DNA of 64,000 nucleotides, taken from Kiritimatiellia bacterium (GTDB lineage: Bacteria; Verrucomicrobiota; Kiritimatiellia; CAIVKH01). The position numbers and the translations under genes are program-made. Below the pieces are notes generated by a model. That model was not told the DNA's origin. It saw only the letters and a program-made list of their open reading frames with translations, and did not search any database. This document shows positions 1 to 9,710 of the stretch, one piece after another (within the stretch, counting starts at the first letter, position 1; each line of letters begins with the position of its first letter). The stretch spans positions 471,435 to 535,434 of the forward strand of contig JAOSKE010000002.1 of NCBI GenBank assembly GCA_027493775.1, written 5' to 3'.

Positions 1-59
<59 letters not shown>

Positions 60-189
60 CTTTTGAAGCTTGAAACATGGCCGGGGCGGAAATCAACGAG
101 TCTCAATGCGTTTGCGCAATTGGGACGAAGCCACATTCGAGGTGGCGTCCGGACATTAAAATACTGGGGGCGAAAACCCCGACGCCCCC

Positions 190-3100
190 CTACCCCAGCA
201 AAAATTCCAAGTCCTCACGGGTCAGGTTGCGAAGGATCGCGTTGTTCTCATTTAGAATCGCGTTGGCGAGTTCGCGCTTGGATTCTTGAAGGGCGAGTAC
301 TTTTTCTTCCACCGTGTCCTTGGCGATTAGCCGGTAGGCCATAACTTTCTGGGTTTGTCCAATCCGGTGTGCGCGATCAATGGCCTGTGCCTCCACGGCC
401 GGGTTCCACCATGGATCCAACAGAAACACATATTCAGCGGCGGTGAGATTCAAGCCAAGTCCACCGGCCTTCAGGCTGATCAGAAATAACGGACATTTTG
501 GGTCCGACTGGAAGCGCTCGACTCTTCGCTGCCGATCCGTCGTCTGGCCATCGAGATATTCATAAACAATGCCGGAGGCGTCGAGTTGCTCCCTCAACAG
601 ACTCAGAAAACTCGTGAACTGCGAAAACACCAACGCTTTGTGTCCCCCTCCAGCACTTCCATCAACAGTGGGAGAAGCGCATCAAATTTGGCGCATGGTT
701 GCGCCTTGAACTTCGGAGCAATCAACGCGGGATGACAGGCCGCCTGGCGCAAACGTAGCAACGCTTCCAGCACAATTATTTTTGATTTGTTCAAACCGAA
801 CTGATCAATTTTTCCCAGCAACGCGTCTCGGTAATGCGAACGAAGTTCTTCGTACTGCCGCCGCTGGAGAGGTGGGAGATCGCAAAACAAGGTGTCCTCC
901 TGACGATCCGGCAATTCCGGCGCTACCTGTTTCTTGGTGCGCCGGAGAATGAACGGGCGCAAGGCGCGGGCAAGCATCTCCCGCTGCTTCGGATCGGCGA
1001 CTCTGGTCATGGTTCGATCAAACACAGCGGCTGCGCCAAGAAGACCGGGATTAAGAAACTCAAACAAACTCCAGAGTTCACCGAGATGATTTTCCACCGG
1101 TGTGCCGCTCATGGCCAATCGGTGTTTGCCCTGCAACAATCGAACACATTTGGCGATTTTCGCGTTGGCGTTTTTGATCGCCTGTGACTCGTCGAGAATC
1201 ACGTAGTCGAACGCTATTTTTTTCATCACTTCGATGTCCTGCCGGATCGTGCCATAGGTGGTCAACACGATATCGAAGTTCTGCTCCCAACCCGCCTCCA
1301 ACAGTCGGTCTGTGCCGGTGTATTCCAAAACACTCAGCCGAGGGCAGAATTTTTCCGCTTCCCGCTTCCAATTGAATATCAGCGAGCGGGGAACGACGAC
1401 CAGCGAGGGGGACAGCTCTTCCTTTTTGCGACGCGCGCGACGCGATTCAAGCACGGCAAGAACCTGCACAGTCTTGCCCAATCCCATTTCATCAGCCAAG
1501 CATCCGCCAAATCCCATCTCCTGCAGAAAGATCAGCCAGGCCAGCCCTTCATTTTGATAATCGCGCAGTTTGCCGCGGAATCCTGCGGGCGGCGAAACTT
1601 CTTTTATTTTATTGAATCGAGCAATGCGGTCGCGCATCCGCAAAACTTCCTCATCGAGGCGTGCGTCCGGTTGTTCCTCAAGCCAGGCATCCAGTAAAAA
1701 TGATCGTTCGTTTTTGAAGCGAACGGCGTCGCCATTCACCTCACCAAACGATGCGATGCCAGCGTATTTTTCCAACCATTCTTCAGGCAGAACCCCCACC
1801 GAACCGTCGCTCAACTTTATCCAACCACGTTTTGACTGAAGGGCCGCCAACAACTCCGGCAACGTCGCGAAAGCGCCGTCGAAGTCGCAATTCACATGCA
1901 GATCGAACCAATCCACATCCGACGAAACAGATACGTCAAAACGACTGGCCGAACGAAACGGCTTTCCCTCGGCCATGATGGACCAGCCGCGATCAATAAG
2001 TTGTCGCATGAGTGCGGTGAACGTGTTGATCGGAACAAACAGGTAAGGGTCTTCTTCTGAATAACCGTTCTGATATTTGGCGCCCAGTTGTTTTACGTCC
2101 TCAATAAACGCTCGCTCCTTGGCGGCGTTTCGATAGGTGATCGTGTGTTGCGTGGAGTTGATCAGCACCGGCTGTCCGGCATTCGCTGGCACGGACATTT
2201 CTCCATAATGCAGCGTCACCGACGCGCCGATCGTTGTACTTCGCAGATCGGTGACTTTGTGGACATTCAATTGAGGTCGGGGCTCTACCCGAACTTCTGA
2301 ATACTTTAATATCTCGGGCAGCCGCTCTACTGAAATAAGGGACTGGCTCAAGAGATCGGCGACAAACGCGTTGGCCACAGTCGCTGGCATCGTGAGCGTC
2401 GTCTCATCCATCAACCTGTTTATCCAATGGAGAGCATTCGTGTCGGTTAGCTGTCCAATTTCGTTGGGCCAGAGCAACCAGCCATCATCCAAGGCCGCGA
2501 TCAACTGGCGCACGGGGCGCCGTTCGTTCCCTCGCATCAGCAGGCCGTCAAATACGAATTCGGCGTTTTTGTTGCTCGGAGTCACCTCCAGTTCAAGCGC
2601 CCACGGGACATCGCCATCCCACGTCAACGGCCCCCATTCTTCTGAATTTCTAGTGGCCATAAACGAACCGCGCCGACATAGCCGGGGAAGAAGCCGCATC
2701 CCTGCCTGCTTATCGAGTGTAATCGTTTCCTTATCCAGGTAGTAAGAAGGACTAGCTCGGTTCGCCAACAGCATAGCGGCGAGAATGTAATCTTCTTCCG
2801 AAAAATCGGGCGGAATATCGCCAACGCTTAATGGCTTAGGCTTGCTCAACCCTCCGTTCTGAAGACGAGTGCGAGTATGCGCGGTCAACAGGAGACACCC
2901 GGGCTGATAATCACTCTCTAGCGACAGCTTGACCTCAAGCACGGTTTCCTTGCTTGGTTGCGGCTGGCTCGTTTGTGAGTCATATCCATCCGGCGCAACA
3001 TTTTTCATCTCAACGAGCGGCGCCTTCCAAGGCAACACCGGTTCCCGCCGCACGGACTTATTCTCTCCACCTCGCGTTGATATCCCCACGCCTGAGCCCG

Positions 3101-3458
3101 GGGCCTCGCCATCAATTTCCCACAAATATGCCGGAGTAGTCCGTTGATAATACGCGCCATTCGGCGGCACCATCAAAACATGCTCATCTGCCGCGACCAA
3201 TAGCGCCCAGACGTGCTTACACGCGCCGAATCTATTAAAGTAAGCACAGGAACAATTGGCAGAAATCTCAACCGTCCCATCGGTGGAATTAGAGAATAAG
3301 GACGTCTTATAGATGTTGGAACCCGTCACCTGGGCATCCACTCGCGTCTCATCGTGATAGGTTATCCTCACACGTCTCTGGTGATAATACCGCTCACCAC
3401 GTGCACACACGTGCGGAGAATAATACTCACGCGCCAAATTTTGAAGGAGCTCATTCAC
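190..3458 (-). CDS. SWIM zinc-finger SNF2-family DEAD/H helicase (frameshifted in this sequence)
   Basis: Swi2/Snf2-type dsDNA translocase, about 1089 aa once joined. The N-terminus carries a SWIM zinc-finger pattern (C69, C71, C80, H82). A long poorly conserved middle follows, then the SNF2 ATPase: Walker A DEMGLGKT at about 656-663 and Walker B DESQ at about 756-759. The C-terminal helicase lobe, with the ARG-finger-like 'DRAHRIGQ' motif, is read in another frame from about 633 down to 190. The break sits in a run of five C at 644-648; one extra base restores a continuous '..[10 protein letters not shown]' helicase motif. This is probably a sequence error. The start is GTG at 3458; no strong ribosome site is visible. 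Bacterial members of this family are thought to remodel protein-DNA complexes, but the precise role here is unknown. No partner gene is next to it. Confidence 0.88.
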
Positions 3459-3543
3459 AAGGATTTAACCTAGAGAAACAGACCGTTTTGTCCACCTCGA
3501 ATCCGGGGCGAATGCGGCTGCGAGTGAGTTGTTCGGGGTGAGA

Positions 3544-3580
3544 AAATGGAAAGGGAACCACGAATGAACGCGAATGGACG
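3544..3580. repeat. Short direct repeat, N-ACGAATGAACGCGAATGG type
   Basis: Just upstream of the SNF2 gene the phrase 'cgaatgaacgcgaatgg' and then 'acgcgaattttttcg' repeats a CGAAT-G-AACG unit two to three times. It lies in non-coding DNA with other repeats and does not resemble a promoter. It is probably a degenerate dispersed element. Confidence 0.4.
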
Positions 3581-3682
3581 CGAATTTTTTCGAAAACCTG
3601 AGTTCCAAAGGTAGGGCCCAACCGTCCTCCTCCGACGGCGGACAAGCCGGGCGAGCCGAGGTGTGTTGAGAAGGTTCATCTT

Positions 3683-4304
3683 GCGGCGCGCCTGGCAGTC
3701 GCGCCCTACCCACACGGATAAATAATTTGGCGAGTTGGACGTTTCGACGGGGGAATGGATTTAGGATCGCCCTCAGCGCGGGCGGCTACAGACGAGGGGA
3801 AATTGGATGCGAAGCAGATGCTGTAGCCGCGGGCGATGACCGCGGGGTGTTGGCTTATTGCAGGTAGGGCCGGACCGCCCTCCATAGGCGGGCAAGCTGA
3901 GGCCAGCCTGAACCTTTTCGACAAATCACGACGTCACAAATTGGAATTTCCACCTCAGGTTGCAACCCCCACAACCCCTGCGGCGCGCCCAGCGGTCGCG
4001 CCCTACCCACACGGATAAATAATTTGGCGGGTTGGACGTTTCGACGGGGGAATGGACTTAGGGCCGCCCTCAGCGCGGGCGGCTACAGACGAGGGGAGAT
4101 TGGATGCGAAGCGGGTGCTGTAGCCGCGGGCGATGACCGCGGGGTAGTGGCTTATTGCAGGTAGGGCCGGACCGCCCTCCATAGGCGGGCAAGCTGAGGC
4201 CGGCCTGAACCTATTCGACAAATCACGACGTCACAAATTGGAATTTCCACCTTCGGTTGCAACCCCCACAACCCCTGCGGCGCACCTGGCAGTCGCGCCC
4301 TACC
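3683..4304. repeat. 297-bp tandem repeat, about 2.1 copies
   Basis: Two near-identical copies are directly adjacent: 'cacacggata' recurs at 3711 and 4008, and 'gcgccctacc' at 3701, 3998 and 4295, always 297 bp apart. The copies differ by a few substitutions only (for example ggcgagttgg versus ggcgggttgg). The unit is GC-rich and holds inverted segments, such as GGCGGCTACAG facing CTGTAGCCGC, so each copy could fold strongly. Small ORFs seen in both copies are by-products of the repeat and show no coding character. Pieces of the unit recur at 19501-19530 and 19973-20029. Confidence 0.85.
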
Positions 4305-4331
4305 AGTTAAGATACATTCGGAGAGCAAACA

Positions 4332-4430
4332 GAAATTTTGGAAAACCCTTCCCTCATCAACCTATCAACTCATCAACCGCGTTATGTGCATCTCGTTTGT
4401 GTCTTCAGGCGGGGCCGATCCCCGCCTCAA
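4332..4430 (+). repeat. Dispersed repeat, copy 1 (CATCAAC-rich)
   Basis: The stretch 'ggaaaacccttccctcatca' through the CATCAAC microrepeats to 'cgtttgtg' and a GC-rich palindromic tail matches 19829-19925 at roughly 80 percent by eye. It ends just before the GH57 gene stop. Nothing in it looks coding. Confidence 0.65.
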
Positions 4431-4491
4431 AGAAAATGTCCTGCATCCTGCGGCTGCGCCGCCATACTCGTTCCCTTTTTCCGCCGCTGCG

Positions 4492-6096
4492 TCAGGCGTC
4501 TTGCGCGGGCTCTGCATAGAGGCGGAAATCGAGGAACGGGAAGAGGTTGTCGAGACGTTCGAGGGTGAGAAGTTTGCGGGGGTCCACGTCGTTCTTTTCT
4601 GCGGCGGCGCAGAGGAAATGAAAGCGCGCGAGGGAGTCGCGGACGCGGCGGTTGGCGTAGTCCACGGAGGTGCCGCACTTCATAATAAAGGGCCAGTCGG
4701 AGGATTCTGCGAGGAGCAGTGAACGAGCGGCCTGATTCAGTAGTTTTTCGCGCAGGCTGCCGGCTGGTTCGTCTTTGAATCGTGTCGCAAGCGTGGTCAT
4801 TTCACGGGCGGCGCGATGGAGTTCAGGATAAATCCATTCGTTGCTGCCGCTGAGCCAGCAATCGTTGTAGCCCTGCCAACCCCAGCTCGATGCAGAGGGC
4901 GTTGATTTTTGTAAAACCGGATGGCGATCCAGATAGTCACTGGGGGTGATCAGTTCCACCTCGCTCTGATCGAAAACAAGTTTACGGATGAGCAGGTCAA
5001 TGAACTGCGGCCCCTCAAACCACCAGTGGCCGAATAGCTCCGCATCGTAGGGAGAAACAATCAGTGGCGGGCGATTCATGCTCTCCGTCTGTGCCTCAAT
5101 CTGCTTCAAGCGCGAGTCCAAAAAATGGCCCGCGTGCAATGCTGCTTTCGCACGCGCTGCATCGAGGTCGTACAGCTCCTTGCGGTCGCCGTCGCCGGTT
5201 ACACGATGATACTTGATGCCGGTCGCGATCCGCGTTTTTTCATCGAGGATATAGGGCTTGATGTATTCGAGGTCGGCGTCGAAACCGATGTCGCGATAGA
5301 AGTCGCGATAATCGAAGTCACCGGGATAGCCGAGATGCGAGCTCCAGACTTGCTTGGAGGATTCGGGGTCGCGTCCGAATGCAGCAACGCCGTTATCACA
5401 CGCGATGGGCGCATAGAGCCCGTAGCGCGGGCGCACATTCGCGTTTTGAATGCCGTGCGCGTCCACGATGAAATAAGAGAAGCCGTTATCGGCAAAAACT
5501 TTTTCGAGGCCGGGGTAGAAGGCACATTCCGGCGCCCAGATTCCGCGCGCGGGTCTTCCGAAATTTCGGAGATAGCTCTCTGCTGCAACTTTGACTTGTA
5601 CTTCAACGGCGCGCGGATGGGTCTTCAGCAACGGAAGATAGCCATGCGTCGCAGAAGTGGTAAAAATTTCGACGACCCCCGCCTCTTGAAAACGGCGGAA
5701 CGCTCTCACGAGATCGCGGCCATAGCGTGCGTCGTAAATCCGCGCAGTTTCGAGAAACCACTCGCGATAGAACCGCGCAAGTTTGTTCAGCTTTGGGTCG
5801 GCGGCGGTCCGCGCGACTTCCTTGTGCGAAAGCTCAATGAGCCGTTCGAGGTGGCGCAGGTAGCGCCGTTGCAACAGGTCATCCTGCAGCATTGCGCAGA
5901 GCGTCGGCGAGAGGGAGAGCGCAATACGAAACGGCACCCCGTCGGCGAGGAGGCCATCGCACATTTTAATTAGCGGTACATAGCACTCGGTGACGGCTTC
6001 GAATAGCCAGCGTTCCTCGAAAAACTCGTCGTATTCGGGGTGCCGGACGTAGGGCAAGTGTCCGTGAAGGACAAGACTAAGATAACCTTTGGGCAT
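4492..6096 (-). CDS. GH57 1,4-alpha-glucan branching enzyme
   Basis: 534 aa, the usual length for GH57 branching enzymes (EC 2.4.1.18) with a C-terminal helical DUF1957 domain. Visible motifs: HGH at 11-13 (family motif 1), WAPE with nucleophile E190, and SPYD with acid D351 followed by ELFGHWW. The enzyme would cut an alpha-1,4 chain and rejoin it as an alpha-1,6 branch in the cytoplasm. It is the last gene of the glucan operon; its ATG lies only 6 bp after the DUF4912 stop. The operon already encodes a GH13 branching enzyme (glgB), so two unrelated folds for the same reaction are co-expressed. Amylase activity cannot be excluded from sequence alone. Confidence 0.9.
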   Translation of the reverse strand: MPKGYLSLVLHGHLPYVRHPEYDEFFEERWLFEAVTECYVPLIKMCDGLLADGVPFRIALSLSPTLCAMLQDDLLQRRYLRHLERLIELSHKEVARTAADPKLNKLARFYREWFLETARIYDARYGRDLVRAFRRFQEAGVVEIFTTSATHGYLPLLKTHPRAVEVQVKVAAESYLRNFGRPARGIWAPECAFYPGLEKVFADNGFSYFIVDAHGIQNANVRPRYGLYAPIACDNGVAAFGRDPESSKQVWSSHLGYPGDFDYRDFYRDIGFDADLEYIKPYILDEKTRIATGIKYHRVTGDGDRKELYDLDAARAKAALHAGHFLDSRLKQIEAQTESMNRPPLIVSPYDAELFGHWWFEGPQFIDLLIRKLVFDQSEVELITPSDYLDRHPVLQKSTPSASSWGWQGYNDCWLSGSNEWIYPELHRAAREMTTLATRFKDEPAGSLREKLLNQAARSLLLAESSDWPFIMKCGTSVDYANRRVRDSLARFHFLCAAAEKNDVDPRKLLTLERLDNLFPFLDFRLYAEPAQDA

Positions 6097-6102
6097 CGGG
6101 GC

Positions 6103-7312
6103 CTACTCTGCTGCCGGGGGTTCGACGGCTAGAATCGGAACCACCACAGCGCCATGTGGGAGCGGCTTGCGCAAAGAGAATGTGCCATCCGGCTGCAGCT
6201 TCACAGGTTGGCCGTAGAAGGACAGCTTTGCGCCCGGTTTGGCACGGCCATAGATGTGCAGCTCGACGTTAACTTCCAAATCCACTTTCGCTCGCCCATT
6301 TTCAAAACTGGAGAGCGAGACGTAGTTCTCCAGCGGTAGGCTTGCGGGCGCAGGTTCTTCCGCGGGAGGCGACGGGTGCGCCGCTTCGACGGGCGGAGGC
6401 GCCTCTTTCGGGGCTTCATGCGAGGTATCCGGGGCGTGGCGTGCCAGCTCCTCGCCGGAGGGCCACGGCCCGAACGACTTTTGCCCCTCGCTAATTCGGA
6501 CATCCGTATCCGATTTTGGCGGCGCAATGCGGGGCGAGGGTGGCTCGGCAGTGACGGCATCTTTTGCCGCATCGAATATCACATCCACACTCCTGGCCGG
6601 TGCACCCTCCGAAAACGTCGGGATTGGAAACTCACCCGTGGGCACGACGGATGGCTCAAGGGACACGGTTGCCGGAGCGGCGGCGGCGGTGAGCGCAGGT
6701 TCCGCCGCCGGGACAGGGGGGGCGCGGAACGGAGGAGGGTTGAGTTTGACTTCAGCGCCGGTGTCTGCATCGGTGTTTTGGGGACTCAAGTTGGGGTCTT
6801 GTATCAAGTCCGTCATACGAAGCCCGTCCGGCAGTTGCCGCAGTACATCAAGGGCCTGTGTGTTATAGTTCGCCGAGGCGTTCGCAGCGGGTGTGGCGAC
6901 GGAATTGGAGCGGGCAAAGGCAGCGAATCCGCCATCTTTACGACGCAGGCCCAATTCAGCGATGTAGGTACGACCGTCCTGCCACAGATCCACATACCAA
7001 TGGCCTTGCAGCCCCTGCACCTGAAGATCGAAATAGGAATGCGCATTTCCGCCGGTGAACTCGATGGAGGTAATATCGTGAAGCCGAAGCAGCATATCGG
7101 GCGATTCCAGGCCATTTTCCGCAACGACGGCTTCGTAGTCCTCCACGTCCACGTTCCAGTAGGCGTGCGCGCGGTGGGGGTCCACTTCCAACAGCGCCAA
7201 TTCGGTGCCGAGGCGGGGGCGGATAGGTTGCCGAAATGTCTTCGGCAATTGCCCTCATTTCGTCCGGAGTCAGGTCATCTGCGGAGCTCGCCGCGCGCGT
7301 TGGTGGGTCCAT
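6103..7312 (-). CDS. DUF4912 domain protein (frameshifted in this sequence)
   Basis: About 402 aa when joined. The true start is probably ATG at 7312: it overlaps the stop of the upstream glycosyltransferase by one base (TGATG), and the first 30 residues (MDPPTRAASSADDL...) are acidic and protein-like. The frame then breaks in a run of five G at 7215-7219. Dropping one base leads straight into the DUF4912 core 'GTELALLEVDPHRAHAYWNV'. An Ala/Pro-rich linker of about 170 residues follows, then a short beta-rich C-terminal segment (FYGQPVKLQPDGTFSL) resembling a carbohydrate-binding or Ig-like fold. DUF4912 proteins recur beside GH57 genes. Their function is not established; a glucan-binding scaffold is an inference. 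Confidence 0.8.
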
Positions 7313-8490
7313 CAGCCATTGGAGATTAGTGCGACAGTGGTCTTTTCACGATAAATCAGCTCAAGCATAGCGGCGACGGCGGGCCAAGTAAATTGGTTTT
7401 CAACTTTTCGTCGCCCGGCCTCACCCCACAAGCGAATTTGTTCGGCGCCCTTCGCCAGCGCTCGCGCGGCATCGGCAAGCGATTGTGCGAAAGGAAAAGC
7501 GCGCAGTCCGTTCACCTCATCCTCGACGTCGTAGTACGGCCCGGCGCGGGTGACGATGACCGGACATCCCGCGCGCCAGGCGGCAAAGACCGGCGCACTG
7601 GATGCGGCTCCGCGCGCGGGGACGAGCGCAATCGCGCCCGGTGCGAGGGCGGCGGCGGTTGTTTCCTCCACATTAAATCGCGCAAGAAGCTCTATCTGCC
7701 CGCGCCGCCGCAAGTCGGCCTGTAATCGGGCGCGTGAAACAACGTCTCCGCCAACAACAAATTCCCACGGCGAAACGTCTGTCGCCAAATTCAATGCCGT
7801 ATCCACAAACAAATCCGCGCCCCCTGCCGCATCCCACGAACCGATAAAAACTAGGCGCGGCGCGCCGTTATTTGTTTCGCGGGAAGGCTCCGGACACTCC
7901 ACGGCGTCCGCGGTGATAATTTTTGCCTTCGTCGCGTTGTACAGCCACGCCAATTCCTGGCGAACCGGCTCCGACCCGGCCAACACGGTATCGCATTCAT
8001 CCGCCGCCTCCTGCTCAAGGCGACGCACCTGCGCATTTTCCAGCGAGCCGTTCATTTTGCCGTACCGCGAAAAAACAGTATCTAGGAATGTGACTACAGC
8101 GCGATTTTGACCCGGACGCGCGGAGCCGAGAACTGCGGGCGCACTGCTCCACTGGATCGCGTGCAGCGCAGTAAAAGAGCCGACCTCCTGCCCCACCCGG
8201 CCGATATGCGCGACGGCAGAAGAGCAAAGCGCCCGCGCCTGCGCAACCGGCGCGGGATCGGATTCGAAGCCGCGAACCAGATGGGAGCGGTGGAACGAGG
8301 TTGGTTTATTGCAGAACAGATGAACATCCAGCCCGCGCTCCTCGATGGCGCCTGCGAGACGAACGGCATAGTTCACCGGCGAGCGCGGTTCGCCGGGCAA
8401 CTCGAATGCAAGCAAAGCGATGCGGTCGCGCTCGGAGGGGGGCGCGGCATTGATCGCCATTTGCGCACGCGTCGGATTTCTTTTATTCAC
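7312..8490 (-). CDS. GT4-type glycosyltransferase
   Basis: About 392 aa with a GT-B layout. The N-terminus reads 'IALLAFELPGEPRSPVNYAV', and the C-terminal half contains 'RLVFIGSWDAAGGADLFVD' and an 'ALVPARGAASSAPVFAAWRAG' stretch like the nucleotide-sugar site of GT4 enzymes. I chose GTG at 8490 because it overlaps the upstream GH57 stop as GTGA; an ATG eleven codons further in (8460) is the alternative. A longer reading to 8583 would overlap the upstream gene by 97 bp and is unlikely. Its place between GH57 and DUF4912 genes suggests it acts on the same alpha-glucan, perhaps in initiation or in adding a modified sugar. The substrate cannot be told from sequence. Confidence 0.82.
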   Translation of the reverse strand: MNKRNPTRAQMAINAAPPSERDRIALLAFELPGEPRSPVNYAVRLAGAIEERGLDVHLFCNKPTSFHRSHLVRGFESDPAPVAQARALCSSAVAHIGRVGQEVGSFTALHAIQWSSAPAVLGSARPGQNRAVVTFLDTVFSRYGKMNGSLENAQVRRLEQEAADECDTVLAGSEPVRQELAWLYNATKAKIITADAVECPEPSRETNNGAPRLVFIGSWDAAGGADLFVDTALNLATDVSPWEFVVGGDVVSRARLQADLRRRGQIELLARFNVEETTAAALAPGAIALVPARGAASSAPVFAAWRAGCPVIVTRAGPYYDVEDEVNGLRAFPFAQSLADAARALAKGAEQIRLWGEAGRRKVENQFTWPAVAAMLELIYREKTTVALISNG

Positions 8491-9677
8491 GTAAGCGCCT
8501 CGGCTTTTGCGAGCCACGCCAGCGTGTCGTCCAGGCCCGCGTGTGCGCGGTTGACCCACGCTTCGCCCCAAAAAAAGTAGCAACTGGTTTCAGCGCGGAG
8601 CAGACGCCACAACGCTTCGTCCAGTGCGCGCCATTTTTCCGCGCTTGCGTTTGACTCATCCGCACGCCAACGCGCGTCGTGAACGGCGTGACTCGCTTCG
8701 CGCAATCGCGCCCAGGCATCGCGCTGCATTTGCGAGCCGGTCCATTGAACAAATCCGATCCCGTGGTGAAAGCCGGTGTTCCACGCGCCCGTACGGACAA
8801 TGACCTGGCCGTGTGCGCCGTGTTTATCGAGGTAGTCGTGAATGAACGTCGGGCGGACATTGGTTTGCCCGTGGCGCACTTGGTGTAGATAGGGATGATA
8901 GAACGCGCCCCAGTAGTTGGAGTCCCATCGCACATTGCGGAACCAGCCGCCGTTCTCGCCGTCGGTGACGGTGCAGACCAGCGGTTCAAAATCGCACCAC
9001 TTGCAACGCTCATTTAACTCATGAAGGAACCAACCGACCTCCATTCCGCCTTCTTGCGCGATGGAAAGATCGCGGTCGCGCGGAATGACGATAATTTCCG
9101 AGTCACCAAACCGCGCGACATGTGGTCGGTAACGCAGCTCCTCCCACCGCATCGGCGTCATAGGCACGATGTGTTCGCTGTCCACGATGACGTAACGAAA
9201 ACCCGCTTCCTGAAGCAGCGGAATCATCTCCATCGAAAACCCGCACTCCGGCGGCCAGAATCCGTTGAACGTGTTGCGATCAAAGAGATGCCGTGCAATG
9301 CCGAGCCAGCGCTGAATCTGCTCGCGCCGATCAGCGGCGGGGATCAGCGGCATTACAGGGTGGTAATAGCCCGTGCCAATGACATCGAGCGCAGGGTTTC
9401 GCCAATTCCACAGCACGTCGCCACACTTCACGATGCCGTACACACGCGCCTGAAACTCGGGATTGGACAGCGCTTCGAGCAGCGAGCCGGACGTGGCGAG
9501 GTGGATACGCGCGACATCTTCCCAGCCCCATACGGCGCGTGGGATTCGGTCGTAGGCGAATAGACATTCCTTCGCGTGCCAGCGCTCCTGCTCAATATCG
9601 CTGTTGAGCATTTCATCAAGATTCCCCCACGGTTGGTGGAGGTTCAGGACGAGCGCGTGATGAATTGTATCCGGCAT
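8487..9677 (-). CDS. GH57 glycoside hydrolase/glucanotransferase
   Basis: 396 aa, GH57 catalytic domain with almost no C-terminal extension. Motifs: H14-Q15-P in 'LNLHQPWGNL', nucleophile E144 in 'GFWPPECGFS', and acid D239 in 'VTDGENGGWF'. The DGEN form of the last motif matches GH57 amylase/4-alpha-glucanotransferase-like groups and differs from the SPYD form of the branching enzyme in the same operon. It therefore probably trims or transfers alpha-1,4-glucan. It begins 33 bp after the neighbouring GH57 gene and ends overlapping the glycosyltransferase start. Specificity (amylase, amylopullulanase or transferase) is open. Confidence 0.85.
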   Translation of the reverse strand: MPDTIHHALVLNLHQPWGNLDEMLNSDIEQERWHAKECLFAYDRIPRAVWGWEDVARIHLATSGSLLEALSNPEFQARVYGIVKCGDVLWNWRNPALDVIGTGYYHPVMPLIPAADRREQIQRWLGIARHLFDRNTFNGFWPPECGFSMEMIPLLQEAGFRYVIVDSEHIVPMTPMRWEELRYRPHVARFGDSEIIVIPRDRDLSIAQEGGMEVGWFLHELNERCKWCDFEPLVCTVTDGENGGWFRNVRWDSNYWGAFYHPYLHQVRHGQTNVRPTFIHDYLDKHGAHGQVIVRTGAWNTGFHHGIGFVQWTGSQMQRDAWARLREASHAVHDARWRADESNASAEKWRALDEALWRLLRAETSCYFFWGEAWVNRAHAGLDDTLAWLAKAEALT

Positions 9678-9710
9678 TGCGCGATTAAAAATCGTTTTCG
9701 AGGATCGCTG

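Noticed and set aside
3706-4221. Two near-identical 72-codon ORFs (MSKRFRLASACPP and MSNRFRPASACPP)
   Set aside because: They arise because the 297-bp repeat is duplicated; no ribosome sites, and no reason to think they are translated.
8491-8583. 31-residue N-terminal extension of the glycosyltransferase
   Set aside because: It would overlap the upstream GH57 gene by nearly 100 bp; a GTGA overlap gives a better start.
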